NCBI GenBank assembly: GCA_949300025.1
Contig: CASGCS010000024.1
Span: 1-64,000, forward strand
Direction: 5' to 3'
From: an uncultured bacterium
Lineage (GTDB): Bacteria; Bacteroidota; Bacteroidia; Bacteroidales; UBA932
DNA: 64,000 bases
Positions 15,514-28,672 of this stretch are shown piece by piece (within the stretch, counting starts at the first letter, position 1; each line of letters opens with the position of its first letter). Under the pieces are notes generated by a model that saw only the letters and a list, made by a program, of their open reading frames with translations, had not been told where the DNA came from and searched no databases. A program made the position numbers and the translations under genes.

Positions 15514-17208
15514 TTATAAGTCTGTCTTGAGAATTGCTATGCCGTGGCTGCCGAATCTTATTTTCATGCTTGAATTATGACGCAGCATGACTGTTTCTTC
15601 ATTGCCGGAAAGCAGGTCTGTAAAGGTGTATTCGCCCTCTTTCAGATTCCAGCACTCAAAGAAATATCCCGGCAGGAAAATATCGGCACATTCTGCCTTT
15701 TGAGAGAAATCTGCCGCCACTAAAAGGAGTGACTCCCGTCCTGTTTCGGAAAGGTGACGGCTCCGTCTTGCAAAGACAAAGACGTGCTGGCTGTTGTTTA
15801 CATATTCGAGATCGAAAGTGTGGCCGTTTCTTACGGCATCCTCACTCATGGCTATTTTAAGGAGCCTGGCATAGATGGTGTAAAGTTCACGCTTTCTGGG
15901 GTCCAGGGCCTCGAAGGGTCTCTTTCCGGAAAGATACTCGAAATAGTCTGTAACCGCAGGTGCAGAACAATAGTCGAAGATGGAGGTTCTTCCGTCAACT
16001 CCGCTGTAACCCTCGCTCTCCATACCCCGTTCTCCGACCTCCTGCCCGAAATAGAGCATGAATGGGGCCTTGTTCAGCAGCAGGGATACGGCAAGTTCGG
16101 GAATAGCCTTGAACGGATTCCCCAGATTGAAATCTGAGGCTATGCGCTGTTCGTCGTGATTTTCCAGAAAGTTAAGCATCCTGGACTGGAATTTGTCGAC
16201 ACTCTGCCAGCAGAGTGTTATCTGGCCTGCACTGCACTCCGAGCGGCTTACGCCTTTCAAGGTATCATACAGCCCCACCTTGTCGTACAGATAGTCGAAC
16301 CTGCCCTTCTCGAGATACTCCCTGTAAAGGGCAGGATTGTATATTTCGGCAATGAAAATCACATCTTTCCTTGCCCGTTTCACCTCTTTTATGGCATACT
16401 CCCAGAATTCCACGGGGACCATCTCGGCCATGTCGCACCTGAAACCGTCTGCCCCTTTGCCGCACCAGTAGAGCATGATATCGAGCATCATCTTCCATGT
16501 CTTGGGCATGGGATTGAAGTGAGTCTGTCTGTCTCCCGCATAATCCACCCCGTAATTGAGCTTTACCGTTTCGTACCAGTCGTTCCTTCCGGGCGATGCG
16601 GTAAAGCAGTCGTTGCCGGTAACCTTAGCCGGAAATTCCGAATAACCGGCAAGAAGAGCCTTGTCATCCGTTATGTTTGCCGCATTGAAACACTCCCCGG
16701 GCAGATAATAGAAGTTGTTTTGTGCAGAAAAGGCCACCGAAGTGTCGTCTCCCGCTCCGAATCCTGGAGCTGGGTTGACATCTGAGCCGTAAACTCTTGA
16801 AAGGTGATTCGGTACAAAATCCAATATGACCTTGAGCCCCGCCTTGTGCGTCCTTTCCACCATGGCTTCGAACTCTTCCATTCTTGATGCCGGGTTGTCT
16901 GCAAGATAGGGGTTTACATCGTAGTAATCCTTGATGGCATAAGGAGAACCTGCTTCACCTTTTACCACCAGCCGGTTGTCTCCCTTGAGCCCTATCTGTT
17001 CGAACGGTGTTGCAGTTGCATGTTCTATGATTCCGGTATACCATATATGGGTCGCCCCGAACTTTCTCAGAGACTCCAGCACCCTTTCGTTCATGTCAGA
17101 GAATTTGCCGGAGCCGTTTAAATGGAGAGAGCCTCCGCTTACACACTTTCTGTTTGTGTTTGCGAAGACTCTCAGCAATATCTGATAGATGATAAACTTG
17201 CCCTCCAT
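15514..17208 (-). CDS. GH13 alpha-amylase-family enzyme, cytoplasmic
   Basis: A 564-residue GH13 glucan hydrolase or transferase. All catalytic residues are visible: nucleophile D259 in GFRCDMAE, acid/base E288 in FIAEIYN, and D352 in NHDEQR; DFVPNHLSR is conserved region I. A C-terminal beta domain ends at GSHGIAILK. There is no signal peptide, so it should act inside the cell on glycogen or imported maltodextrins. It lies 9 nt after the PPi-phosphofructokinase gene and 13 nt before an AEC permease gene, which places it in an intracellular glycolytic operon. Exact specificity (alpha-amylase or a maltodextrin hydrolase) cannot be read from sequence. Confidence 0.9.
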   Translation of the reverse strand: MEGKFIIYQILLRVFANTNRKCVSGGSLHLNGSGKFSDMNERVLESLRKFGATHIWYTGIIEHATATPFEQIGLKGDNRLVVKGEAGSPYAIKDYYDVNPYLADNPASRMEEFEAMVERTHKAGLKVILDFVPNHLSRVYGSDVNPAPGFGAGDDTSVAFSAQNNFYYLPGECFNAANITDDKALLAGYSEFPAKVTGNDCFTASPGRNDWYETVKLNYGVDYAGDRQTHFNPMPKTWKMMLDIMLYWCGKGADGFRCDMAEMVPVEFWEYAIKEVKRARKDVIFIAEIYNPALYREYLEKGRFDYLYDKVGLYDTLKGVSRSECSAGQITLCWQSVDKFQSRMLNFLENHDEQRIASDFNLGNPFKAIPELAVSLLLNKAPFMLYFGQEVGERGMESEGYSGVDGRTSIFDYCSAPAVTDYFEYLSGKRPFEALDPRKRELYTIYARLLKIAMSEDAVRNGHTFDLEYVNNSQHVFVFARRSRHLSETGRESLLLVAADFSQKAECADIFLPGYFFECWNLKEGEYTFTDLLSGNEETVMLRHNSSMKIRFGSHGIAILKTDL

Positions 17209-17217
17209 AAGGCTCGC

Positions 17218-20578
<3,361 letters not shown>

Positions 20579-20580
20579 CC

Positions 20581-21768
20581 ATGAGAGAAATCAAGATAAA
20601 TCCCGTAACCTGGTATGTAGGTACCAACGACAGGAAAAAGCACCTGTTCGAGAACAACTGGCCGCTTCCTTACGGCGTCTCCTACAATTCTTATCTTATC
20701 AATGACAGGCAGACGGCGCTGATAGACGGAATAGAATTCGGGGCAGATCCGGGATATCTGCCCAAAATCGCCAAGATACTTGCGGGCAAACCGCTTGATT
20801 ATCTCATAGTGAACCACATGGAGCCTGACCATTCCGGCATGATTGCGGAAATTCTGGAGAAATATCCGGCCGTAAAACTGGTGGGCAATGCGCAGACTCA
20901 GAAAATCCTGGGAAACTACTATAACATCAAGGCTGAGAATTTTCACCTGGTTGCTGACGGCGCAGAACTTTCCCTGGGCGATACGCGCCTGAAATTCCAT
21001 ACAATACCATGGGTTCACTGGCCGGAGACAATGGTAACCTACGACGCCACTGAAAAAGTGCTCTTTTCGTGCGATGCATTCGGAGGCTTCGGCACTCTCG
21101 ACGGTTCCATTTTCGATACCGGCAACAATCTGCAGGAGCATTATGTTTCGGAAATGAGAAGGTATTATTCGAATATCGTAGGCAAATACAGCGGCATGGT
21201 CCAGAAGGCACTTGCAAAGTTGTCTGGTCTGGAGATAAAGATGATATGTCCCTCTCACGGACTTGTCTGGAAAAATCCCGCCGAAGTCGTGGGCTTGTAC
21301 GACAAATGGAGCAGGCACGAATCTGAAAAGGAGATAGTGATAGCATACGCATCCATGTATGGCAATACGGAGCAAATGGCAGACTTTCTCGGCTCCATGC
21401 TCGGGGAGAAGGGATATATAGTCCATACATACGATGTTTCAAAGACACATGTCTCATATATAATGAGCATGATCTGGAAATGCAGGGCAGTACTGCTCGG
21501 AACCTGCGCCTACAACGGTTTCATGCACCCCATGATGGAGCATCTGTGCAACGAGATAAAGATTGCGCAGCCTAAGGAGAAGATTTTCGGGCTGTTCGGG
21601 TCTTCGACCTGGAACGGGGCCGGAGTCAAGTCTCTCTCCAGATTCATGCATGAGAACGGGTTCCCGGTATTGGAGAATATGGCTGAGATAGCAGGAAGTT
21701 ATGCCAAAGAAAAAATGGAAGAGGCCGGCTGTGCATTGGCTGCGGCAGTGGCGGAATCGTTGAAATAG
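20581..21768 (+). CDS. Flavodiiron protein (O2/NO reductase)
   Basis: A 395-residue cytoplasmic flavodiiron protein that reduces O2 to water or NO to N2O in anaerobes. The metallo-beta-lactamase-like domain carries the diiron ligands H79-x-E81-x-D83 (HMEPDH), further His ligands in PWVHWP, and D of SCDAFGG; the flavodoxin domain begins at IAYASMYGNTEQ for FMN. There is no fused rubredoxin, so an external electron donor is needed. It starts 2 nt after ligA. This protein supports an oxygen-sensitive lifestyle and fits with HydG two genes later. Whether O2 or NO is preferred cannot be told from sequence. Confidence 0.93.
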   Translation: MREIKINPVTWYVGTNDRKKHLFENNWPLPYGVSYNSYLINDRQTALIDGIEFGADPGYLPKIAKILAGKPLDYLIVNHMEPDHSGMIAEILEKYPAVKLVGNAQTQKILGNYYNIKAENFHLVADGAELSLGDTRLKFHTIPWVHWPETMVTYDATEKVLFSCDAFGGFGTLDGSIFDTGNNLQEHYVSEMRRYYSNIVGKYSGMVQKALAKLSGLEIKMICPSHGLVWKNPAEVVGLYDKWSRHESEKEIVIAYASMYGNTEQMADFLGSMLGEKGYIVHTYDVSKTHVSYIMSMIWKCRAVLLGTCAYNGFMHPMMEHLCNEIKIAQPKEKIFGLFGSSTWNGAGVKSLSRFMHENGFPVLENMAEIAGSYAKEKMEEAGCALAAAVAESLK

Positions 21769-21775
21769 TTGAGCA

Positions 21776-22150
21776 ATGGAACTGAAAACAGGAGAGGAAT
21801 ATACGGTTGAGCATACCGTAACTGAAAATGATACGGCACTGGCCCACAAGTCCGGCGGGCTTGCCGTCTATGCCACTCCGGCAATGGCCGCCCTTATGGA
21901 GGAATCGGCCTATCTCCTGCTCAGGGAGTGCGGAGAGGAGAGCGTGGGAACAGAACTGAACATAAGCCATACGAGAGCCTGCCTGTGCGGGGCTGTTGTA
22001 AAGGCAGTGGCAAAAATAACCGGCATTGAAGGCCGGAAGATAACATTCAGGGTTGAAGCCTGCGACAGCGGGGGACCGATTGGCGAGGGCGACCACACAA
22101 GATTTGTAATTGACCCTGAAAAATTCATGTCCAAGCTAAAAAAGAACTGA
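21776..22150 (+). CDS. Thioesterase-like (hot-dog fold) protein, FlK-like
   Basis: A 124-residue hot-dog-fold protein close to the fluoroacetyl-CoA thioesterase (FlK) group. It opens with a VEHTVTENDTA segment, has a substrate-helix segment ATPAMAALMEESAY with the conserved glutamate, and a GTELNISHTRACLCG strand-loop with His and the small residues typical of the fold. Such proteins hydrolyse or bind small acyl-CoA esters and act as dimers or tetramers in the cytoplasm. It starts 7 nt after the flavodiiron gene and ends 1 nt before the YihY gene. The physiological substrate is not evident; fluoroacetate is unlikely. Confidence 0.78.
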   Translation: MELKTGEEYTVEHTVTENDTALAHKSGGLAVYATPAMAALMEESAYLLLRECGEESVGTELNISHTRACLCGAVVKAVAKITGIEGRKITFRVEACDSGGPIGEGDHTRFVIDPEKFMSKLKKN

Positions 22151-22151
22151 A

Positions 22152-23069
22152 TTGAGAGACCTTTGGGAAGAGATACGTTCGTTGTACAGGTGGATTGTAA
22201 AGTTCATCACCGAGGATATCTGGCACATAGAGATTGACGATCTGGGCCGGGCCAAGCGCAAGTTCCTCAAATACCTGAAGATTGCCATCATGACAGTCCG
22301 GGAGTCGGGAATCAACAAGCTGGGGCTCTATTCAGTCTCGTTGAGTTTCTTTGTGGCAATGTCGGTAGTGCCGTTTGCCGCCGTGGCCTTTGCCGTAACT
22401 GGCGGTCTCGGGTTCGAGGAAAAACTCAAATCTCTGCTGCTGGACAACTTCTCAGACAACCAGGAGGTCATAAACTGGGTAATCAGATTCGCAGACAACA
22501 TAGTGGAGAGCGGACAGAAAGACATATTCGGCGTTATCAGTTTCATCTTCTTTACATGGATTATAATCTGGCTGATACTCAATGTAGAAAAAAGTTTCAA
22601 CATGATTTGGAACGTAGAACGGAGGCGCTCGCTCGCCAAAAGGTTCCTCTACTATTTGGGAATACTGATAACCGCCCCGCTCATAATTACAATGCTGCTG
22701 TCGCTCTTTTCAATTTTCAGCCGCAACAGCCAGACGCTCGGCTACCCTTCTCAATGGGGGCTGCTTTTTGTAATCATGTTGTTCTTCCTGACAATAATGT
22801 ACAAATACATCCCGAATGTAAAGGTGCATTTCAGCGCCGCATTCAATGCGGCCATAATAGCCTCTGTCGCATTTATAATAATACAATACATATATACTGA
22901 AACACAGATGCTCGTATCGAGAATCGATGCAGTCTACGGTGCCTTTGCCGCCATTCCGCTTTTTCTGATATGGCTGAACATAAGTTGGATGGTAATTCTG
23001 GTAGGGGCAGAGATCTCGCACGCTTTTCAATATGTATCTGAATATAAACTGAAGAAAAATGAAGTTTAA
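22152..23069 (+). CDS. YihY/BrkB-family inner-membrane protein
   Basis: A 305-residue membrane protein of the YihY/virulence factor BrkB family (once misnamed RNase BN). About six transmembrane segments follow a ~60-residue cytoplasmic N-terminus, with family phrases such as LYSVSLSFFVAMSVVPF, FNMIWNVE and LIWLNISWMVILVGAEI. The reading frame has no ATG upstream of the first membrane segment; TTG at 22152, 1 nt after the previous stop, is the only sensible start. The end overlaps hydG by 11 nt. Function in the family is uncertain; transport has been suggested. Confidence 0.85.
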   Translation: MRDLWEEIRSLYRWIVKFITEDIWHIEIDDLGRAKRKFLKYLKIAIMTVRESGINKLGLYSVSLSFFVAMSVVPFAAVAFAVTGGLGFEEKLKSLLLDNFSDNQEVINWVIRFADNIVESGQKDIFGVISFIFFTWIIIWLILNVEKSFNMIWNVERRRSLAKRFLYYLGILITAPLIITMLLSLFSIFSRNSQTLGYPSQWGLLFVIMLFFLTIMYKYIPNVKVHFSAAFNAAIIASVAFIIIQYIYTETQMLVSRIDAVYGAFAAIPLFLIWLNISWMVILVGAEISHAFQYVSEYKLKKNEV

Positions 23070-24483
23070 CTACATAGACGCCTCCAATGAACACGGCATT
23101 GATTTCATAGATGAGCCGCTTATAAATTCGTTGATAGACGAGAATATAGAAGAGGACCCTGTCCTCTGCCGCGAAATCTTTGCAAAAAGCAGAAGCAAGC
23201 AGCCGCTCAACCTGCAGGATACTGCAGCGCTTATCGCCATAAGGTCAGAAGGGCTGCTGCATGAACTTTTTGAAACTGCAAGAGAGCTGAAAAGGGAGAT
23301 ATACGGAAAGAGAATCGTCCTGTTCGCACCTCTCTATGTCGGCAATTATTGCGTAAACGACTGTAAATACTGCGGTTTCCGCAGAAGTGCAAAGGGTACG
23401 GTAAGGAAGACCCTCACAAAAGAGGAGCTCGTAAGGGAGATATGCAATCTGGAAGATATGGGGCACAAAAGGCTCATTCTGGTTTTCGGAGAGTCACCGA
23501 AGTACACGCCGGAATTCATTGCTGAATGTGTAAGGCTCTGCTACTCTACCAAGAAGGGAAACGGCGAAATACGCAGGGTAAACATAAACGCAGCCCCGCT
23601 CGACATTGAGGGTTACAAGAGAGTCAAGTCTGCCGGCATAGGGACCTTCCAGGTCTTTCAGGAGACATATCACAGAGAAACATACGCCAGATACCACCCG
23701 GCGAACGACATCAAGGGAGATTATATGTGGAGGCTCAACGCAATGGACAGAGCTTTCAAGGGGGGAATTGACGACATGGGGATAGGCGTGCTTTTCGGGC
23801 TTTACGACTGGAGATTCGAGCTGCTCTCGCTCGTCTCCCATTCTCTTCACCTTCAAGACAGATACGGTGTAGGCCCCCATACAATCAGTTTTCCCAGAAT
23901 ACAGCCTGCACAGGATATGAACCTTCCCCTCCCCTACAGGGTTACGGATGAGCAGTTCAAGAAGCTTGTCGCAATCCTCAGGCTGGCAGTTCCATATACG
24001 GGTCTGATAATGACAGCACGCGAGAGCGAAGAGATAAGAGACGAAGTCATGGAGTTCGGAGTCTCTCAGATAGATGCCGGAACAAGGCTCGAGATAGGCG
24101 GTTACCAGAACCAAGACCGCGAACAGGAACTCAACAGGGAACAGTTCAGGGTCGGCGATACAAGAAACCTGGACGATGTCATACACTGGCTGCTTCAAAA
24201 AGAGTTTATCCCCAGTTTCTGCACCTCATGCTACAGGGTTGGAAGGACAGGAGAGCACTTTATGGAATATGCAATCCCGGGATTCATAAAGAAATTCTGT
24301 ACGCCGAATGCAATGCTCACGCTTGCAGAATATCTAGAAGACTACGCGTCGCCCGCTACAAAAGAGACAGGATACAGGGTGATAGAAAAAAATCTGCAAT
24401 CAATGGATGATTGCGGGCAGAAACAAAAGATTCTCTCTAAATTAGAGGCCATTAAAACCGGTAAAAGAGATTTATTATTTTAG
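23059..24483 (+). CDS. hydG: [FeFe]-hydrogenase maturase HydG (radical SAM tyrosine lyase)
   Basis: HydG cleaves tyrosine to make the CO and CN ligands of the [FeFe]-hydrogenase H-cluster. The radical SAM cluster motif is C98-x3-C102-x2-C105 (CVNDCKYC), in a TIM barrel, and the second cluster motif typical of HydG and absent from ThiH is CX2CX22C (C388, C391, C414). Length (474) is normal. It overlaps the YihY gene by 11 nt and is followed by rel after 2 nt. No hydE, hydF or hydrogenase gene lies in this window, so the maturation genes are dispersed. Its presence means the organism very likely makes an [FeFe]-hydrogenase. Confidence 0.94.
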   Translation: MKFNYIDASNEHGIDFIDEPLINSLIDENIEEDPVLCREIFAKSRSKQPLNLQDTAALIAIRSEGLLHELFETARELKREIYGKRIVLFAPLYVGNYCVNDCKYCGFRRSAKGTVRKTLTKEELVREICNLEDMGHKRLILVFGESPKYTPEFIAECVRLCYSTKKGNGEIRRVNINAAPLDIEGYKRVKSAGIGTFQVFQETYHRETYARYHPANDIKGDYMWRLNAMDRAFKGGIDDMGIGVLFGLYDWRFELLSLVSHSLHLQDRYGVGPHTISFPRIQPAQDMNLPLPYRVTDEQFKKLVAILRLAVPYTGLIMTARESEEIRDEVMEFGVSQIDAGTRLEIGGYQNQDREQELNREQFRVGDTRNLDDVIHWLLQKEFIPSFCTSCYRVGRTGEHFMEYAIPGFIKKFCTPNAMLTLAEYLEDYASPATKETGYRVIEKNLQSMDDCGQKQKILSKLEAIKTGKRDLLF

Positions 24484-24485
24484 AT

Positions 24486-26828
24486 ATGTTTACAAAAGAG
24501 GACAACGATTTAATTTACAACGCATTTGAGTCATTGAGAATAGCCAGTCTCAAACGGTGTGCAAACGAACAGGAGTATGAAGGTGTCATAAAGGCGTTCG
24601 AATTTGCCAACGAGGCCCACAAGGGTGTGCGCCGCCGTTCCGGAGAGCCATATATTCTCCACCCGATTGCCGTGGCAAAAATCGTTGTGGAGGAGATAGG
24701 TCTGGGCTACAAATCCATTGTAACAGCTTTGTTACACGACATTGTTGAAGATACTGAATATACCGTGGAAGACATAGCCCGCCTGTTCGGAGACAAGATT
24801 GCCTCTCTTGTAGACGGACTGACAAAGATAAAATCGGCCATGGACAGCAACCACAACAAGGTTGCGGGTACAGATCCGAACAGCAGGATGTCGCAGATGC
24901 AGGAGAAGTCTCTGCAAGCCGAAAACTTCAAGAGAATCCTGCTTACGCTCAACGACGATGTGCGCGTGATATTGATAAAGCTTGCCGACAGGCTGCATAA
25001 CCTGCGTACAATAGATTCCATGCCGGAAAGGAAGAAAGACAAGATCCTCAGCGAGACCATGTATATCTTCATACCCCTTGCCCACAGGCTTGGACTTTAC
25101 AGCATAAAGTCTGAAATGGAGAATATCTGGTTGAAATACAGGCAGCCGGAGCGGTACGCCGAAATCAGCAAGAAACTGAGCGAACACATAGAGAAGAAGG
25201 GGTGCATAATAGACAGCCTCATAAGCCCCATAGAAAACGTGCTGATAAAGGCAGGATACAAATTCACCATTACAAAAAGGACGAAGACACCCTACTCTAT
25301 CTGGCGCAAGATGGAGACGAAAGGGATTCCGTTCGAGCAGATATACGATCTGTTTGCTATTAGAATCATATTCGAGCCAAAAAGCGGAATGTCGGAAAGG
25401 CAGCAGTGCTGGGAAATCTACTCTCTCATTTCAGAAGACCACCCGTCAAAGACCGACAGGATAAGAGACTGGGTGAGCACTCCCAAATCGAACGGCTATG
25501 AAGCGCTGCACTGTACGCTCATGAGCCCGCTCGGAAACTGGGTAGAAGTGCAGATACGCTCCGTAAGGATGAACGAGATTGCGGAAAAGGGGCTGGCCGC
25601 GCACTGGAGTTACAAGGGGATACAGAAAAGCCAGGAAAACGAACTCGACAACTGGCTGAATATGGTAAGGGAAGTACTCAAGAATCCCGACGTGAACGCT
25701 CTCGAATTTCTCGACAAGTTCCACGAAGGCTTGCTTTCGTCTGAAATATACGTATTTACACCCAAAGGGGAATCAAGAAGGCTCCCCAAAGGGGCTACAG
25801 TTCTCGATTTCGCCTACAGCATACATACGGAAATAGGCAACAGGGCCATAGCGGCAAAGGTCAATCTCAAGCTGGTCCCCCTTTCGTATGTTCCCAAGAA
25901 CGGAGACCAGATAGAGATAATCACGGCGGAATCCCAGAAGCCCAAACGCGAATGGCTCGATTTTGTAAAGACACCCAAAGCCCAGAACCTGATTTACGAT
26001 GCATTGAAATCAGATACCGAAAACTCCATAAAGGAGGGACAGCGTATGCTCGACACTGAACTGGCCAAACTGGGCGTTACACCGCAGACAAGGGTTTTCA
26101 AGAAACTTATGACTGCATACAATGTCAACAACAAGAATGAGTTATACAGCAAGATAGGCGCCGGCCTGATAGATTTGTCGGACCTTGAAAAGGTGCTGAG
26201 GAAAAACACAGAAAACAAGTTCGTAAAATATTGGAACCTGCAGTTCTTCCTTGGAAATTCAGACAAGAACAAAGAAGAAGAGCCCGATACTCAGAAGAAA
26301 GATAAGAAAGAGGAGGAGAAGAAAGAGAAAAAGGATGAAAAGCAGGCGGTCAAGGTGGACAAGAAGAAAGATTATCTTCTGGAAGAGAATCCCTTGGACA
26401 AAACGCTCTCCTACAAGGTGGCCGAGTGCTGCAACCCCATTCCTGGAGACCCCATAATAGGGTTTCTCGACGATGACAACGAAGTTATAGTCCATAAAAA
26501 GGTTTGTCCGGTTGCCATATCGCTCGCATCCATACAGGGCGGCAAGATAGTGAATGCAAAGTGGACAAAGCATACGATTCTCTCATTCCTGGCCCGTCTG
26601 GAGATAAAGGGAATAGACAGAATCGGAATCGTTGCAGAAATTACAAAATACATAACTCTTGTGCTGAGCGTGAATATACGAAAGATACATTTCGAGACAC
26701 ACGACGGTATCTTTGACGGCTACATAGACCTTTACGTGCACAATACAGATGACCTTGACGTGATGATAAAACGTCTGCTAAAAATAAAGGGCATAGAAAA
26801 TGTAGTAAGAGCCAACCTAAAGGAATAG
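24486..26828 (+). CDS. Bifunctional (p)ppGpp synthetase/hydrolase (Rel/SpoT)
   Basis: Makes and degrades the stringent-response alarmone. Order: HD hydrolase domain (~40-190) with the intact LLHDIVEDT, synthetase domain (~240-370) with TPYSIWRKM, IYDLFAIRII and GYEALHCTL, a TGS domain (~415-475; FTPKGESRRLPKGATVLDFAY), a helical region, a zinc-finger-like segment with CCNPIPGD, and a C-terminal ACT domain. An intact HD motif argues for a bifunctional enzyme. A Lys/Glu-rich, low-complexity insert at about 592-633 is not usual for the family and probably a flexible linker. It is 2 nt after hydG and 2 nt before the lipoprotein gene. Confidence 0.94.
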   Translation: MFTKEDNDLIYNAFESLRIASLKRCANEQEYEGVIKAFEFANEAHKGVRRRSGEPYILHPIAVAKIVVEEIGLGYKSIVTALLHDIVEDTEYTVEDIARLFGDKIASLVDGLTKIKSAMDSNHNKVAGTDPNSRMSQMQEKSLQAENFKRILLTLNDDVRVILIKLADRLHNLRTIDSMPERKKDKILSETMYIFIPLAHRLGLYSIKSEMENIWLKYRQPERYAEISKKLSEHIEKKGCIIDSLISPIENVLIKAGYKFTITKRTKTPYSIWRKMETKGIPFEQIYDLFAIRIIFEPKSGMSERQQCWEIYSLISEDHPSKTDRIRDWVSTPKSNGYEALHCTLMSPLGNWVEVQIRSVRMNEIAEKGLAAHWSYKGIQKSQENELDNWLNMVREVLKNPDVNALEFLDKFHEGLLSSEIYVFTPKGESRRLPKGATVLDFAYSIHTEIGNRAIAAKVNLKLVPLSYVPKNGDQIEIITAESQKPKREWLDFVKTPKAQNLIYDALKSDTENSIKEGQRMLDTELAKLGVTPQTRVFKKLMTAYNVNNKNELYSKIGAGLIDLSDLEKVLRKNTENKFVKYWNLQFFLGNSDKNKEEEPDTQKKDKKEEEKKEKKDEKQAVKVDKKKDYLLEENPLDKTLSYKVAECCNPIPGDPIIGFLDDDNEVIVHKKVCPVAISLASIQGGKIVNAKWTKHTILSFLARLEIKGIDRIGIVAEITKYITLVLSVNIRKIHFETHDGIFDGYIDLYVHNTDDLDVMIKRLLKIKGIENVVRANLKE

Positions 26829-26830
26829 CG

Positions 26831-28669
26831 ATGACAGGAAAGCATATCTCTAAAATTATTTTCGCGGCGGCGGCCGCGGCATACTGTTTCTACCACTCGT
26901 CATGTGCAAACACACACGGTTCCCCGACAGGGGGGCCGAAGGATACCATACCTCCAATAGTGCTTGCAACTGTTCCTGACTCCAACTCCACCAATGTGCC
27001 GAGAGATGTCAAGAGTTCCATCACGCTGACTTTCAACGAATATATTCAGCTTGTCGATGCAAGCAAGAACATACTGCTCTCTCCGCCCCAGAAAAAGAGG
27101 GTCAAGACAAGGCTCAAGGGAAAAAGCCTGATTGTATCTTTTGAAGAGCCCCTTGACAGCAACAAGACCTATACGATATACTTTGGCTCTGCCCTGGCAG
27201 ACAACAACGAAGGGAACGTTCTATCCAATTACGCATATTCGTTTTCTACCGGAGCAGTCCTGGATTCCATGCTCTACAGCGGCACAGTACTCGACTACTC
27301 CACCCTGCTCCCTCTCGAAGGAGTCACGGTCGCATTGTATGAGAATCCAAAGGATTCATCTGTGCTCACAGTGCTTCCCGATGCCGTTACACGGAGCGAC
27401 AAGTGGGGTTACTTCTGTTTCAGGAATCTCAAGAACTGCCGCTATACACTCTATGCATTCATGGATGACAACGGCAACAACCTCTACGACCCGGGCATAG
27501 AACAGGTAGGCTTTCTCGACAGCGCCATAACCCCTTCGGTCGTCATGGACGGCAGCAACCCCCAGCTTGCGCGTTACCGTATGGATGACACTCTCAACTG
27601 CATGTCCCGTCCGATAGAGAGCAGCATTTATCTTTTCAAGGAGAAAAACGGCATGCAATACATAAGCGACTACAAGCGTACCAGCAACAAAGGGGCGTAT
27701 ATCAAGTTCGGCGCCGCCGATGCCGTGATAGATTCATTTTCAATACTGGGAATAAGGGATAATCAGATTATCAAGCAATTCAACAGTTTGAACGACAGTC
27801 TCTGCTTCTGGATAAACGATCCCCGGAAACTGCCCGACACCCTCTATCTGGGCATAAGGTACATGAAGACAGATTCACTGGGAAACCTTTCGCCTTCGAC
27901 CGAGAACCTGCGTCTTGTGGCTCCAAAGGAGAAGAGCGGAACAGAGAGCCGTGAAGAGGAAAAAGGCGGGCGTACAGAGAAGAAAAAAAGAAGCGACCTG
28001 CTTGAATTCAAACTGGAGGCAGATCCTAAAACGGTTGAACAGAACGGTTATGTATTATCGTTTGCCGAACCGCTTGTCGAGTGCAATGCAGACTCTATTC
28101 TCTTTACGATGAGCACACCGCGAAAAGTGGTTACAACCGAAAAGTTCACCCTTGAGCAGGACAGCACAGACGTGAACAGGTACATCCTGCGCCCTGTCGA
28201 CGGATTCAAGATTGGAAACGAATATACGCTTCTCATCCTGCAGGCTGCATTCAAGGATATAAACGGCTTTACCAACGACACCACGGAAAGCACCGTTACG
28301 CTCCCTACCGACGACAGGCTCAGCACTCTGACTCTCGATGTAAGGAATGTTGACGCCCGCTATATCGTAGAACTGGTCAACCAGACCAGAGACAAGGTCT
28401 TCAGACGGCACATCATCATGAAAGACTCGATGCTGCTCTTCCCCTACCTCGATGCAGGGCGTTATTCTGTAAGGATAACGCAGGACAAGAACAGCAACGG
28501 CCTGCTCGACCCGGGCGTGGTCCTGAAGAAGATACAGCCCGAAATGGTCCGTCTCTACAAGACGTCGGGGAATGCTACCGTAATTGAAATAGGGGAAAAA
28601 ATGGACCTTGAACAGGAAGTGGACATATCCAGACTTTTCAGGGATGAAAAAGATGAAGAAATCGAGTGA
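26831..28669 (+). CDS. Ig-like (Big_5) domain lipoprotein
   Basis: A 612-residue envelope lipoprotein. The signal peptide ends at a lipobox with C25 (HSSC followed by ANTHG), and TGGPKDTIPP right after it is the usual opening of this Bacteroidetes family. Residues ~42-135 form a bacterial Ig-like (Big_5) domain; a prealbumin/CNA-like beta domain follows near ~150-220 (GVTVALYENP, then YTLYAFMDDNGNN), then a long region with a Lys/Glu-rich linker near 360-385. It is probably anchored in the outer membrane, facing the periplasm or surface. It lies between rel and a porin-like gene, with 2- and 3-nt gaps. The function of the family is unknown. Confidence 0.85.
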   Translation: MTGKHISKIIFAAAAAAYCFYHSSCANTHGSPTGGPKDTIPPIVLATVPDSNSTNVPRDVKSSITLTFNEYIQLVDASKNILLSPPQKKRVKTRLKGKSLIVSFEEPLDSNKTYTIYFGSALADNNEGNVLSNYAYSFSTGAVLDSMLYSGTVLDYSTLLPLEGVTVALYENPKDSSVLTVLPDAVTRSDKWGYFCFRNLKNCRYTLYAFMDDNGNNLYDPGIEQVGFLDSAITPSVVMDGSNPQLARYRMDDTLNCMSRPIESSIYLFKEKNGMQYISDYKRTSNKGAYIKFGAADAVIDSFSILGIRDNQIIKQFNSLNDSLCFWINDPRKLPDTLYLGIRYMKTDSLGNLSPSTENLRLVAPKEKSGTESREEEKGGRTEKKKRSDLLEFKLEADPKTVEQNGYVLSFAEPLVECNADSILFTMSTPRKVVTTEKFTLEQDSTDVNRYILRPVDGFKIGNEYTLLILQAAFKDINGFTNDTTESTVTLPTDDRLSTLTLDVRNVDARYIVELVNQTRDKVFRRHIIMKDSMLLFPYLDAGRYSVRITQDKNSNGLLDPGVVLKKIQPEMVRLYKTSGNATVIEIGEKMDLEQEVDISRLFRDEKDEEIE

Positions 28670-28672
28670 GTT

